Positions 24,247 through 34,111 of a stretch of DNA of 64,000 nucleotides are shown here, piece after piece (position 1 is the stretch's first letter; every line of letters starts with the position of its first letter). Where the stretch lies: positions 712,001 through 776,000 of the forward strand of contig CAJNDS010001079.1 in the NCBI GenBank assembly GCA_905221605.1. The letters run 5' to 3'. Source of the stretch: Symbiodinium natans (taxonomy: Eukaryota; Sar; Dinophyceae; Suessiales; Symbiodiniaceae). A model generated the notes under the pieces. The model saw only the letters and a program-made list of their open reading frames with translations. It was not told the origin of the DNA and ran no database searches. Position numbers and translations under genes: made by a program.

Positions 24247-24278
24247 CCTTTGGCGTTCCCGTGCTGCCTGAGGTATAC
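24247..24278 (-). CDS. Adenylation-domain exon with A3 P-loop
   Basis: The 32-nt exon encodes YTSGSTGTPKG, the A3 phosphate-binding loop that grips ATP in adenylate-forming enzymes. The acceptor is CTAG|G and the donor GTCATG. It joins the preceding exon in phase, completing Met in YLM-YTSGSTG. Confidence 0.92.
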
Positions 24279-24398
24279 CTAGACCACATGGATGTGCTGA
24301 GATCGATTCTGAGCATCGCCTATCGCCTACACCTCGGTTCATAGCAGCATGCCCGGCAGATTGTGGCTAGACAATAATGTTAGTCTCAGCTCGGCGGC

Positions 24399-24478
24399 AT
24401 CAAGTAGGCAGGACGGTCAAGGTTGGTCCCGAAATCCTCCACGCTGTCTTTGCTTGTGAGGGTCTGCGCGTTCATCAA
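24399..24478 (-). CDS. Adenylation-domain exon before A3
   Basis: The 80-nt exon encodes LMNAQTLTSKDSVEDFGTNL then DRPAYLM, leading into the A3 loop as NLAYVIYTSGSTG does in the family. It ends at a GC donor (AT|GCCGCC), needed for the reading phase. Confidence 0.8.
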
Positions 24479-24585
24479 CTGACCTTCCGATCCCGCTCAA
24501 GAAGCAACTTCTTGCCCTTTGCAATGGGTTGGACTCAGCTGCTGAAAGCTACTGAGTACAAGTATGTACAAGTATGTACAAGTAC

Positions 24586-24928
24586 TGTGAGTTCAGCCTT
24601 GGCACCGTCCATCGCCGTTACTCTGACGAGCCGATCCTCTGGAAGGAGGCCGCGTCGACGAGCGCACCAACAGGTCACAAGGTACCGTGCTTTGGAGTCA
24701 TCGAGCAGAAACCGAAGTCGGGCCCCGGGGTGCGTGGGCTCCAAGGGTAGGTAAGCTGCACCTGCAGCCAGTACGCCCAAGAGGGCGACTACCATCGCAG
24801 GTGTTCGTTGCAGACACACGGCCACTAAGTCGTTGTCAAGCGTGCTGTCGGGCTTCTTGCGAAGGCGCCGCAGCTCTTGCTCCAAGATCCACACACGTTC
24901 TGCCAGTTCCTCATAGGTCAGCGTAGTC
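24586..24928 (-). CDS. Adenylation-domain exon with A1 and A2 regions
   Basis: The 343-nt exon starts TTLTYEELAERVWILEQEL (A1 region) and includes VALLGVLAAGAAYLPLEPTH (A2, LKAGAAYLPID) and LRFLLDDSKARYLVT. The enzyme activates a carboxylic acid or amino acid as an acyl-adenylate. The donor GTACTTG lies in a triplicated GTACAAGTAT run. No condensation, carrier or thioesterase domain was recognised nearby, so this may be a stand-alone or partly read NRPS-like protein. Confidence 0.9.
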
Positions 24929-25117
24929 CTATGCCACGTCAGCTTGTCCTGCAGGGACCAAACTTGACTGCATTGCTATCTCCCTACGACGGGTGATGGC
25001 GGGTGTCTGAAGGCCGACAGGTCAAGATGAAAGATGCCAGATTCGAAGCTGTAGGATGTGCGCATGTTGGTGCAGGACGTCCTCCACATCCACGTCTGCA
25101 GAGTCGGCGGGGAGCAC

Positions 25118-25189
25118 GTCCTCTTCACAGCGCACAGCCACGATGGTCTTGGCACCAGCCGCGGCTTCCACGACAAGCTGTGGCAGATC
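25118..25189 (-). CDS. Adenylation-domain N-terminal exon
   Basis: The 72-nt exon encodes DLPQLVVEAAAGAKTIVAVR then CEED, equivalent to LHELVExQAxxxPDAIAVxxxE before TLTYxEL in the family. The acceptor is CAAG|G; the GT donor at GTGCTCC joins the next exon if the intron ends TAGG. The true start codon was not found. Confidence 0.75.
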
Positions 25190-25758
25190 CTTGCCATCAA
25201 AGCAGCGGCGGGGTCCCGAGAGGCTCCACGCCATCAAGGTCGTCACTTGTGGACTCCAGGACGCACATTGCTGATGCTAAAAAAGCATCGCATGCCTGCG
25301 TTGAGTCCAGAGACTGCTGCTGAGTACTACTGTGTCAGCTCCTGCCCCTGCATCACATGTTGTGCTGAACTCCCACTTGTCGCTGCACATGTGTGTCATG
25401 GGCTCTGCCTGCGAGTCCGACGCAAGAGACTCAAGTACAAAACTAGATGCAACTATGGCTCAAGCACCGCTGCCAGCATTCCTTTTTGTCTGGCGGTGCG
25501 GCATATTGAACAGTCGCTCGGTCAGCTGTCACTTGTGGCGCCAGCGGAGGCAAGCAGAGGTATCAATGTGGCAATGTGAAACGCCTTCAGCAGCTGGTCT
25601 CCATGTTTCACTTGTGCTTCTTTGCCGCAGGCTCGAACACGAACTTCTGCTCCTCCGGAAGATCTCTCACCTTAGCGCACGTCAGTTAGGATTAAAGGAG
25701 TTGGAGCCGCTTCAGCTGGCTCACTCCCGCGGCACTTCACAGCAAGCCATGGGCCATC

Positions 25759-26754
25759 CTACTCGAGCCGAGCTGCCGAAGTTTGCAGCACAGACTGCTT
25801 GCTGCGCAGCTGTTCGAGGGCTGCGGTCTCCTCCGGCGAGAGCGCTGCGACGAGTCCTGCGTGATCCTTGATTTGGGAAGTCTCCGAAGAGCCAGCAACA
25901 TAGCCCACTCTTTCCATGTAGACCATGCAATTCTTGTCTGTTTCCACCTGGTTCAGCTCATCTTTGGTCAGGTCTGCAACCCACTTTGGAGGCAGCAGTT
26001 CTGTGACTTCTTTCTGTGCATCCTTTCCCAGAAGCTGAAACTCCCCGACGTCCTCGTTCACAAGGTGCGCTACTTGACCTGCGAAGTCAGCGGTATCTAA
26101 GGTCCATTGCTCATAGACACTGATCAAAAGCCGCTCGCCGACTGCCGCTGCAAGCTCCGGCAGCGACAATGCTTGCAGAGCAAGGAGCTCACATATCAGA
26201 GGAATAGAATGAATAGCCCAGCCTGTGTTAGGTTTCGTGGATGCCCAAACCCCACGTGGGTCACGCAAGAGTACAATGAATCGGGCGGAGGTCAATTGTT
26301 GGGCTGGAACTGCCCTCACCAAAGCGCCATGGTCTACGATCCGGGTCGTCTTCACAACCAGGTAAGGCATCTTTTCAGGCATCTTCTCCAGCTCGCTACA
26401 ATAGTCCTGTAAACTGGTCATGGAGCCGGTGTTGATAACACCGGTCGTGCAGCTGTGACAGTCGTACAGGCACTGCAGCGTTGAATCTGCTTGCTGAGTT
26501 GACATAGTCACAATTGCCTCCCCTTCAACAACACCATTCAGTGGCTCGAAGATCGTCGGATGAGAGCCGTTTCCAGAAGCCAGGTTCAAAACCAAGCACG
26601 ATGCCTCACGGCCCATTGAAAGAATATGCACTATGTCAATCTCTCGTCGTCTCGCAACTCCTGTTTGCAGCTGAACCAGCGCGCTGCTCTCGCACGCATC
26701 TTTCAACGCACCCTGCACGGGCACAGCGCAAAGAAGAAACAGCCATAACGCCAT
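25759..26754 (-). CDS. Secreted/Golgi sulfotransferase-like protein
   Basis: An intronless open frame of 331 codons begins MALWLFLLCAVPVQGA, a signal peptide or signal anchor. ATG at 26754 is preferred over the TTG-initiated extension to 26766. Residues about 42-67 (SMGREASC...FEPLNG) resemble the 5'-phosphosulfate-binding loop of carbohydrate sulfotransferases. FIVLLRDPRGVWAS resembles the 3'-phosphate-binding RDPRA motif for PAPS. The family transfers sulfate from PAPS to sugars in the Golgi. The loop lacks the usual RSGS/RTGS arrangement, so activity is uncertain. Lack of introns next to exon-rich genes could mean retroposition. It lies upstream of the adenylation gene on the same strand. 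Confidence 0.7.
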   Translation of the reverse strand: MALWLFLLCAVPVQGALKDACESSALVQLQTGVARRREIDIVHILSMGREASCLVLNLASGNGSHPTIFEPLNGVVEGEAIVTMSTQQADSTLQCLYDCHSCTTGVINTGSMTSLQDYCSELEKMPEKMPYLVVKTTRIVDHGALVRAVPAQQLTSARFIVLLRDPRGVWASTKPNTGWAIHSIPLICELLALQALSLPELAAAVGERLLISVYEQWTLDTADFAGQVAHLVNEDVGEFQLLGKDAQKEVTELLPPKWVADLTKDELNQVETDKNCMVYMERVGYVAGSSETSQIKDHAGLVAALSPEETAALEQLRSKQSVLQTSAARLE

Positions 26755-27239
26755 GTGAACCACCAAAGCGGAAGGTCACAGTGTCTGGACCAAAAACGCA
26801 CGCAGCGGACGAGTGTCGGACGTGTTTTCGCATGCCATGCCCTACACCACGTACCAAGCCTCTGCATGAAAATGCAAGCTGCTCCTTTCTAAGGCTCACT
26901 CCAGCACGCAGGGTTTCCACCTGAAGTAAAGTACATGCCGTCAGCCTATGGTATCAGTATATAACGGCAAGACGCAAATCGAAAACTGAACAGCCAGAGC
27001 AGTGGCAAACAGATCCGGAGCGAGCCTTCCACAACAGCTGCTCGTTCTGCCGTCACCTTGCAGAACATGCCCAATGCTTCTTTTTTGGGGAGAACACATC
27101 CTGACAGTCCCCCCTTGCTCCTCCACGGACTACTTATGCCAGGCATTGCTAGGGGCACCCACTTCGGAAGCCTTTTGCATTGGCGATTGAACCTGCACGG
27201 GCCGCATTTCTTAGGACTCCACGGCAGATGTTAGATTCT

Positions 27240-27420
27240 GCGCGATGTGGTGCCCGGATGCCTCGCTGTACACCAGCCGCACAGAATAGGTCCTGCCATC
27301 CAAAACCCCACTTGGTCCGCCCACTCTCATGTGGCTCAAGTATGATAGTATGGCAGGATCTGGTATGCTCCTTCTTTCCAAGCCTGTCCAGTCTATGTGC
27401 GGGTCCTCTGCACACTGGTC
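27240..27420 (-). CDS. Isolated exon-like fragment, possibly UBC/UEV-like
   Basis: The minus strand encodes AEDPHIDWTG and, about 18 codons later, GGPSGVLDGRTYSVRLVYSE. The second piece resembles the GPxxxxxEGRxYxLxL segment of ubiquitin-conjugating or UEV folds. The following YPxxPP segment was not found, so this is a weak resemblance or a gene fragment. Confidence 0.25.
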
Positions 27421-28079
27421 TGTCTCACACTCACACCAAGACATACAACGTGCCTTGCGAGGGCTGGAGGTCAAGGGATCCAGACCGGGCTTCTTTACCT
27501 TGGCTGAACCGTCCCAGCTTGCTTAGGCTTTTGAGCTGTCGGGGTTCCAAGAATTGAGAGGGTCCATTCCATTGACTCAGGCGTTTGCTAGCGCGGCCCT
27601 CGCACTTTTCTTTTGCGATCGCGATTCTGGCTCACGGCTGCGGGATGGGTGCGAGTACGTTGTCTCAACTTCGAGTCTTGACGCGCAGGAGAGCAAGCAC
27701 GCTGAGCCGAGAGGCCGGATTTCGAGCTCGAAAGTTTCGAGGGCCCGAGTTTGGTGCTCGAGAACTTTTGGTTTCGATTTGCGCTTGGTCGAGAGATTGA
27801 AAGGGGTGGAGTTTTTTTTTGGGTCTTTTTTTTTTTGGGGGGGGGGGGCCTTTTTTTTTTTTTTTTGGTCGATTTTCTTGGTTTTCTCTAGGAAAAACCC
27901 TACTTTCCTTACATTTTGGACGGATTTTCTGTCATTTCCCTTAGGTTTTCGTTGGTTTTTCATAGGGAAAAACCTATTTTTTTACATTTTGGACGGATTT
28001 CCTGTAATTTCCCTTAGGTTTTCCTTGGTTTTTCCTAGGGGGAAAACCCTATTTTCCTTACATTTTGGACAGATATCCT

Positions 28080-29667
28080 GTCATTTCCTTCGTTTCTTGG
28101 GCTTTGAAGCACGCTTGGTACGGCTTAAAAGAAGCGGGGGGGGTTGGGGGGGGGGGGCGCAGCCCCCCCACTTGCAAACACCTCTTGGGCTTTGAAGCAC
28201 GCTCTGCGCGGCTTCCAAAAAAAAAGAGCGGGGGGGTTGGGGGGGGTCTCACACGATGCTTTTCAACTAGTTTCTTGGGCTTTGAAGCAAGCTTGGTACG
28301 ACTTAAAAGAAGCGGGGGGGGTTGGGGGAAAACACAGCCCCGCTCCCCCATTTGCAAACACCCTGCTCACATGACGGGTGTCAACAAGTTTCTTGGGCTT
28401 TGAAGCACGCTCGGCACGGTTTGAAAAAAAACGAGGTTTTCGTTGGTTTTTCCTAAGGAAACCCTCTTCTGATTACATTTTGGACGGATTTCGTCAAACG
28501 TCAAAGCGTACGTTGCTTTTCCTTAGTTTGTCCTAGGGAAAACCCTATTTGGTTCGTTTTCTTGGCTTCTATCATTCCCTCTACATTTTCATCGGATTCA
28601 TACTTTTTGTTCAACTAGTTTCTCGAGCTTTGAAGTACGCTTGGTACGGCTTAAAAGAAGCGGGGGGGCGCAGCCCCCCCCCCCCATTTGCAAACACCCT
28701 GCTCACATGATGGGTGTCAACAAGTTTCTCGGGCTTCGAAGCACGCTCTGCACGGCTTAAAAAAGCGGGGGGGCTGGGGCTTTGAAGCACGCTTGGTACA
28801 GCTTAAAAGAAGCGGGGGGGTTGGGGGGGCTGTGCCCCCCATTTGCAAACACCCTGCTCACATGATGGGTTTCAACTACTTTCTTGCGCTTTGGCTGAAA
28901 AAAAGCGGGGGGGTTGGGGGGGGCGCAGCCCCCCCCATTTGCAAACACAATGCTCACACGATGTTTTTCAACTAGTTTCTTGGGCTGCCCTTGGGCTTAG
29001 AAGCACGCTTGGTACGGCTTAAAAAAAGCGGGGGGGTTGGGGGGGGGGCGCAGCCCCCCCCCATTTGCAAACACCCTGCTCACATGATGGGTGTCAACAA
29101 GTTTCTTGGGCTTTGAAGCGCGCTCTGCACGGCTTAAAAAAAAAGAAAAAGCGGGGGGGTTGGGGGGGGCGCAGCCCCCCCCATTTGCAAACACAATGCT
29201 CACACGATGCTTTTCAACTTGTTTCTTGGGCTTTGAAGCACGCTTGGTACAGCTTGAAAGAAGCGGGGTTCTGCAAACACCCTGCTCACATGATGCGTTT
29301 CAACCAGTTTCTTGGGCATCGGCTGAAAAAAAGCGGGGGGTTGGGGGGGGCGCAGCCCCCCCCATTTGCAAACACAATGCTCACACGATGTTTTTCAACT
29401 AGTTTCTTGGGCTTTGAAGCACGCTTGGTACGGCTTAAAAAAAGCGGGGGGGTTGGGGGGGGCGCAGCCCCCCCCCATTTGCAAACACCCCCCCCCCATT
29501 TGCAAACACAATGCTCACATGATGGGTGTCAACAAGTTTCTTGGGCTTTGAAGCACGCTCTGCACGGCTTAAAAAAAGCGGGGGTTTGGGGGGGGCGCAG
29601 CCCCCCCCATTTGCAAACACAATGCTCACACGATGTTTTTCAACTAGTTTCTTGGGCTTCGAAGCAC
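28080..29667. repeat. Tandem array of about 15 G-rich hairpin units
   Basis: Each unit starts near TTTCTTGGGCTTTGAAGCAC, continues with (GG)CTTAAAARAAGCGGGGGGG, a second G-run, GCGCAGCC and a C-run, then ATTTGCAAACAC and a stretch ending TCAACTAGT or TCAACAAGT. Intact units are about 100-130 bp; several are truncated. The G-run/GCGCAGC/C-run part can fold as a perfect hairpin. Apparent proteins such as WALKHALHGLKK read through the units are not conserved in frame between copies. Confidence 0.85.
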
Positions 29668-29831
29668 GCTTCCTTTCTTCCTTCCTTGCTTCCTTCCTTT
29701 CTTCCTTCCTTTCTTCCTTCCTTGCTTCCTTCCTTTCTTCCTTCCCTCCTTTCTTCCTTCCTTCCTTCCTTCCTTGTTTTCTTCCTTTCTTTCATCCTTC
29801 CTTCCTTCCTTTCTTTCCTTCTTTCCTTCTA
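29668..29831. repeat. (CTTC)n polypyrimidine tract
   Basis: About 160 bp of CTTCCTTTCTTCCTTCC-type repeats directly follow the hairpin array, inside the right part of the inverted-repeat element. Confidence 0.9.
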
Positions 29832-30019
29832 AAACCTACCAGAAATAACGCTTTCCTATGCAACCACAGAGAAATTACTGTTTTTCGTACGAAAAACCAC
29901 GAAAATGCAGCAAATCCTTTAAAATATGGAGGGAATGGTGGTTTTCTTAGGAAAAACCAAGAAAATCGACCAAAAAAAAAAAAAAGGCCAAAAAAAAAAA
30001 AAAAAAGACCCCAAAAAAT

Positions 30020-30925
30020 AGGCCCTCCCTACAGAATCCTTTCAACTCCCCGCCCCCACATCTCTCTCCTGGGCTCTTGCTGAAGGATTGATCTTAAATC
30101 CTCGTAGTCCTAGTCTCAAGTTGGGATTCAGAAGAGATCCACGAAGAAGGACCCCGTCTTTGCTCTTTGAAGAAAGGGCCGAGCGGCCGCGAGCCTCGAG
30201 CACTTGCACGGAGCTTCCCTCACGGCAAACGGACAAGAGCCCCTCGAGCCTCGGCACGAGCAAAACTGCATCCTACATCAGGGAAGAATATGGCGGGGCA
30301 GGGGGTTTTTTCAACAACGCCGTCCTTCCTTCCTGCAGGTCAGGTTGATGTGCCCTCACTCTAGAACATCAGAACATCACGATCTGTTCTTCACTTCACC
30401 CTCTTCACCTAGCCTGCGCCAGGAAGCTGCGGTGAGGTAGCGAGAGATTCAGATGGCATAAGGGGGGGGGGGTTGTCTAGAAGCCAATGGTGCTTAGTTT
30501 TTTGGGTGGTCTATACAAAGAAACCCCTATTTACTGCTTGTGGAGTCCGTTTTCACGGCCCCTAATGTATCAAAACTCCCAAAAATTGCTACTGCAGGAA
30601 GTCCGGGGCCTCTGCAAGCTGTTCAACATGTGTTTAGGGGCCACCATGAAGAACATTCCATGACTGCTTCGGGAGAACCGAGCCTACTGTCCGCAGCCAA
30701 AGCCCCGGACCCCATTTACATCCCAGACCTTTTCTCCCATCCGGGCTTTTCAGTTGAGGAATATGCACCCATACACACCCTAAACCCTATACCCTGCTTC
30801 ACACTCTAAACCCATACACTATATGGAGGGTTTCCGACATTCGGGGTACCTTCTAAAGGAATCCCACTCATTGGGGGTCTATATTCAAGGCCCCCTATTT
30901 TCGCAAACCCCCATATACCCCAATC
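30020..30925. other. Transition region without a confirmed exon
   Basis: The minus-strand gene must continue below 30970, because that exon ends with two bases of a codon. A possible acceptor near 30690 (CAGTAG|GCTCGG) leads into a short open stretch, but it was not strong enough to call. A poly-G run lies near 30463-30472. Confidence 0.35.
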
Positions 30926-30969
30926 CCTGAACCCTGAACCCTAAACCCTAAACCCTAAACCCTAAACAC
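30926..30969. repeat. CCCTAAA array at an intron start
   Basis: Five to six CCCTAAA/CCCTGAA units. Read on the gene strand this is GTGTTTAGGGTTTAGGG, the 5' end of the intron after exon 30970-31076. Confidence 0.9.
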
Positions 30970-31076
30970 CTTTCCGGGGCCCCCGGCGCGGCCGCAGAGC
31001 GGCTGATGCTGCGAAGGAACGCGCTGACCTGCGCGTCGTCCTCTGCTGCCAAGGTCACGTAGGGATCCTGGGCGAT
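30970..31076 (-). CDS. Large-gene exon, lowest-coordinate confirmed
   Basis: The 107-nt exon encodes IAQDPYVTLAAEDDAQVSAF then LRSISRSAAAPGAPE. The acceptor CCCTGCAAG follows a CCCCAAACCCC stretch. The donor is AAG|GTGTTTAGGG, directly into a telomere array. Confidence 0.8.
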
Positions 31077-31095
31077 CTTGCAGGGTTTTGAGCAT

Positions 31096-31262
31096 TTAAG
31101 GGGGTTTGGGGTTTTGGGGGTTTTGGGGGCTGTTGGGGTTTTGGGGCTTTTGGAGGTCTTTGGGTTTTTTGGGGTTGGGTTTTTGGGGTTTGGGGTTTTT
31201 GGGGTTTAGGGCATGGGTTGAGAGTGTACAGATGCAGGGATTCAGGGTTTGGGGCTTAGGGT
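31096..31262. repeat. Degenerate TTTTGGGG/TTTAGGG tract
   Basis: About 165 bp of G3-5 runs separated by T2-5. On the gene strand it is the C-rich 3' part of the intron ending at 31077. The tandem G-runs could form G-quadruplexes. Confidence 0.8.
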
Positions 31263-31820
31263 CCTGGGCGCTGTTCAGGCAACTTCAGCAGCTCAGCACA
31301 TGAAAATTGCATCTTAATCTTCTGCAATTGAAGCCTTAGAAACAAAAGAGGACCTGAGGTCATGGTTCTTTCTGGGTTTCCGTTGCCTAGATCTTCGGGC
31401 TTTGGGGTTCGAAGAATTGGGGTGTAGGGGGATCGGTAGATCTGTGTAGAGATTTCGGATTTGCCAATGTCGGGGGTTACGGATGCGAAAACAAACTGGA
31501 TGATCCCCCGCCTGGACCTCCATCTCTCAAGCAAAAATAGCGAGGCAAGTGGAGGACGGCCGGGCTGCTGTCAACCCCAACCCTAAACCCTAAACCCTTT
31601 TCGGATGATCCGCATGGTCGCATAACCCCTAAACCCTAAACCCTAAAACGAACTCAGTTGCATGGCTGTCAGGACTTTGCCAGCACTGGCACTAAAGCAG
31701 AAAAAAGCACCCAACCCGAACCAGACACCCTGGCTCAAGCGCTTGCCAAAAACCCTAAACCCTAAACCCTGAACACTGAACCCTCAACCCTAAACCCTAA
31801 ACCCTGGCTCAGGGTCGGAC

Positions 31821-31856
31821 GCTGCCCGGAGGGCACTTGCTCAGCATCTGCTCTGC
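31821..31856 (-). CDS. Large-gene exon
   Basis: The 36-nt exon encodes AEQMLSKCPPGS, from a GAGAG|G acceptor to a GT donor (GTCCGACC). It is in phase with both neighbours. If the donor is not used, an in-frame TGA follows four codons later. Confidence 0.6.
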
Positions 31857-32535
31857 CTCTCCGGCGCTTCCAAAGGGGCCCCTAAGCCATAAGCCCCGAA
31901 CTGAAAGATGCCAGAACCCTAAACTCAAACCCTCGATCCCTGAACCCTAGTTACGCCTAAGCCCTGAACCCAGCCCTAAACACAACTCTGATCTCCAAGT
32001 CCTCCCAGCCCTAGGCACCTGGATGCACAGTCCCAGGATTCAGGCCCCAAGCCCAGGAACCGAGGCGTGGGCTCGTGCCTCTACCCGAAACGAACCAAAA
32101 CCCGAAATCCGAGGCACAAAAGCGCACAAAAACCTGCAAGGTGTCCGCAACTCGGCACCCCTGAGTCACGGGTCCGGCCTTCTCGAAGTTGGAGCTCAGC
32201 CTGGGTGAGCTCCGGGCCCCCGAAAGCCCCCGAAGCCCTGCCCTCTAAAAGCCCTGTCTCTGAGGGTAGTCACATGGTCCCGAGCATGGGCTCTTAAAAG
32301 GGTACCCCTTATGTATCCAAACACCAAACGGACCAAACGTCCCAAAGCATGAAATCCTAAAGCCTTCACACCTGAGCCTTTTTTCAAACCCTAAACCCTA
32401 AACCCTAAACCCTGAACCTTTCTTCTGCAGACCCTCCATCCTCGACCTCCCCAACAGAGACACAGAAACCGGTAGCAGCTCGTCGATGTGAGCGGCGTCG
32501 AAATGGCTTACCGTATCGAATCACAAGTGCCCTAA

Positions 32536-32723
32536 CCTACAACCCCCTAAACCCTAAACTAAACCCCCTAGACCCGCTAAACCTCCTAAACCCCCTAAAC
32601 CCCCCTAAGCCCCCTAAACCCCCCAAACCCCCTAAACCCCCTAAACCCCCTAAACCCCCCTAAACCCCCCAAACCCCCCCCCCCCCCTAAACCACCCCAA
32701 ACCCTCAACCCCTAAACCACAAC
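32536..32723. repeat. Degenerate CCCCTAAA array at an intron start
   Basis: About 20 units of CCCCTAAAC and CCCTAAAC. On the gene strand this reads GTTGTGGTTTAGGGG onward, the 5' end of the intron after exon 32724-32813. Confidence 0.9.
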
Positions 32724-32813
32724 CCAGCCATTGCGACGTTCGGGCCCCCCTGCAGTCTTCCAGCTCCGCGGCCACTGCCAAGTTGCCATCGGACCGCGCG
32801 CCTGTGCCCGGGG
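32724..32813 (-). CDS. Large-gene exon between two telomere arrays
   Basis: The 90-nt exon encodes APGTGARSDGNLAVAAELED then CRGARTSQWL. The acceptor GTCCAGCAG comes 24 nt after the last CCCTAAA unit on the gene strand; the donor is G|GTTGTGGTTTAGGGG. Only about 100 bp separate the two arrays, and almost all of it is coding. Confidence 0.75.
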
Positions 32814-32824
32814 CTGCTGGACTA

Positions 32825-33205
32825 AGGGTTTTAGGGTTTAGGGCTTAGGGTTTAGGGTTAGGGTTTTAGGGTTTTAGGGTTTTAGGGTTTAGGGTTTAGG
32901 GTTTAGGGTTTAGGGTTTAGGGTTTAGGGTTTTTAGGGTTTAGGGAGGGTTTAGGGTTTAGGGTTTAGGGTTAGGGTTTAGGGTTTTAGGGTTTAGGGTT
33001 TAGGGTTTAGGGTTTAGGGTTTAGGGTGTAGGGTTAGGGTTAGGGGTTTAGGGTTTAGGGTTAGGGTTTAGGGTTTAGGGTTTAGGGTTTAGGGTTTAGG
33101 GTTTAGGGTTTAGGGTTTAGGGTTTAGGGTTTAGGGTTTAGGGTTTAGGGTTTAGGGGTTTAGGGTTTAGGGTTTTGGCTTTTGGGTTTTGGGTTTAGGT
33201 TTTAG
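32825..33205. repeat. Longest TTTAGGG array in the window
   Basis: About 380 bp of nearly uninterrupted TTTAGGG units with a few TTTTAGGG, TTAGGG and GTGTAGGG variants. On the gene strand it is CCCTAAA and forms the 3' end of the intron 32814-34009. Confidence 0.95.
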
Positions 33206-33901
33206 GGCTTTGGATTTAGCAACTGGGATCTGTCGCGTTAAGGGTTTACTTGGGATTGTATGCATGTATATACATTTACATGCATCATTAAGCAGCATGT
33301 TAATGCGGCGATGATGTTTCTTGCCAGGCAGCTGACCTGCCGCCCCGACGCCCTTATTCGGTGCTCTTGCTGCTTCTGAGTCTTGCTCTGCACTGCACGG
33401 TTTCCTCCAGTGTTTGATGTGCTTTGCTCCTCGTGCGTGTGCATGTTTGCTCTTTATGTTGATTGTTCTTGCGAGTTTTCTATGCTGAAGATGCTTCGTT
33501 TGCTGCATTTCCCATGGTGTTTGCCTTTTTTGCTGCTCGCCCTTTCTGGTTCTGTCCTTTGGTCAGCTATGGATTTTAAGCATTGATACTGGTCGCCCGA
33601 GAATAAAAAAAAGAAACTCCTGAGTCTCGCTTTCAACTCTCAGGGCAAGAACTCGGCTTCGGTTCCGACGAGCCCAAACGTCGCTTTGGCTGCTCCAGGC
33701 GGTGTGGGCGTTTGCGGGGTGTTGGGGGACTTCTCTCTCTTTGGACTTGCTGGATTTCAGGCTTGGACAGGCGTCTTGCTCAGGAACTTGAGAGGCCTTC
33801 GTCACAAGAAAGGCCCCAAAACGCAGCAAAACACCGTGAGCTGCCATGCTTTCCGGGATCTTGAGGTGTCACGACGCATGTCAGCTGAAGCTGTTCGTGT
33901 C

Positions 33902-34009
33902 CCCTAAACCCTAAACCCTAAACCCTAAACCCTAAACCCTAACCCTAAACCCTAAACCCTAAACCCTAAACCCTAAACCCTAAACCCTAAACTGCCCTAA
34001 ACCCTAAAC
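33902..34009. repeat. CCCTAAA array at an intron start
   Basis: About 15 CCCTAAA units with one CTGCCCTAAA interruption. On the gene strand the intron begins GTTTAGGGTTTAGGG immediately after exon 34010-34077. It pairs by inverted complementarity with the array at 32825-33205. Confidence 0.95.
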
Positions 34010-34077
34010 CCTAAATTCTCAAGGCGCAGATGTGCACGCCTGCAGGTTGAAAAGCCCAGCCACGGGATGCTGCTGAC
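34010..34077 (-). CDS. Large-gene exon
   Basis: The 68-nt exon encodes VSSIPWLGFSTCRRAHLRLE then NL. The acceptor is GCCAG|G and the donor G|GTTTAGGG. It is in phase with the exon at 34493-34553. Confidence 0.7.
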
Positions 34078-34111
34078 CTGGCAAGGCTTCAGAGGGGTGG
34101 CTAGAGTTTAG

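Larger units (their letters stand above)
27820..30019. mobile_element. Inverted-repeat-bounded element enclosing a tandem array
   Basis: The left arm (27820-27900) reads TTTTGGGTC, poly-T, GGCC, poly-T, GGTCGATTTTCTTGG. The right arm (29941-30019) is its reverse complement, with poly-A tracts of slightly different length. Inside each arm are several GGTTTTTCCTAGGAAAAACC-like palindromic segments. The centre is a tandem array of about 110-bp hairpin units and a (CTTC)n tract. There is no transposase-like frame, so it resembles a non-autonomous foldback element. Target-site duplications were not identified. Confidence 0.6.

Noticed and set aside
27240-27420. Ubiquitin-conjugating or UEV gene
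   Set aside because: Only one short segment resembles the fold. The YPxxPP segment and the following strand were not found, so it is kept only as a low-confidence fragment.
28080-29667. CRISPR array
   Set aside because: The units are tandem, about 110 bp long and lack unique spacers of constant length. The genome is eukaryotic.
29065-29832. 255-codon plus-strand open frame through the hairpin array
   Set aside because: It is a composition effect: different units are read in different frames, and the frame ends in the (CTTC)n tract.
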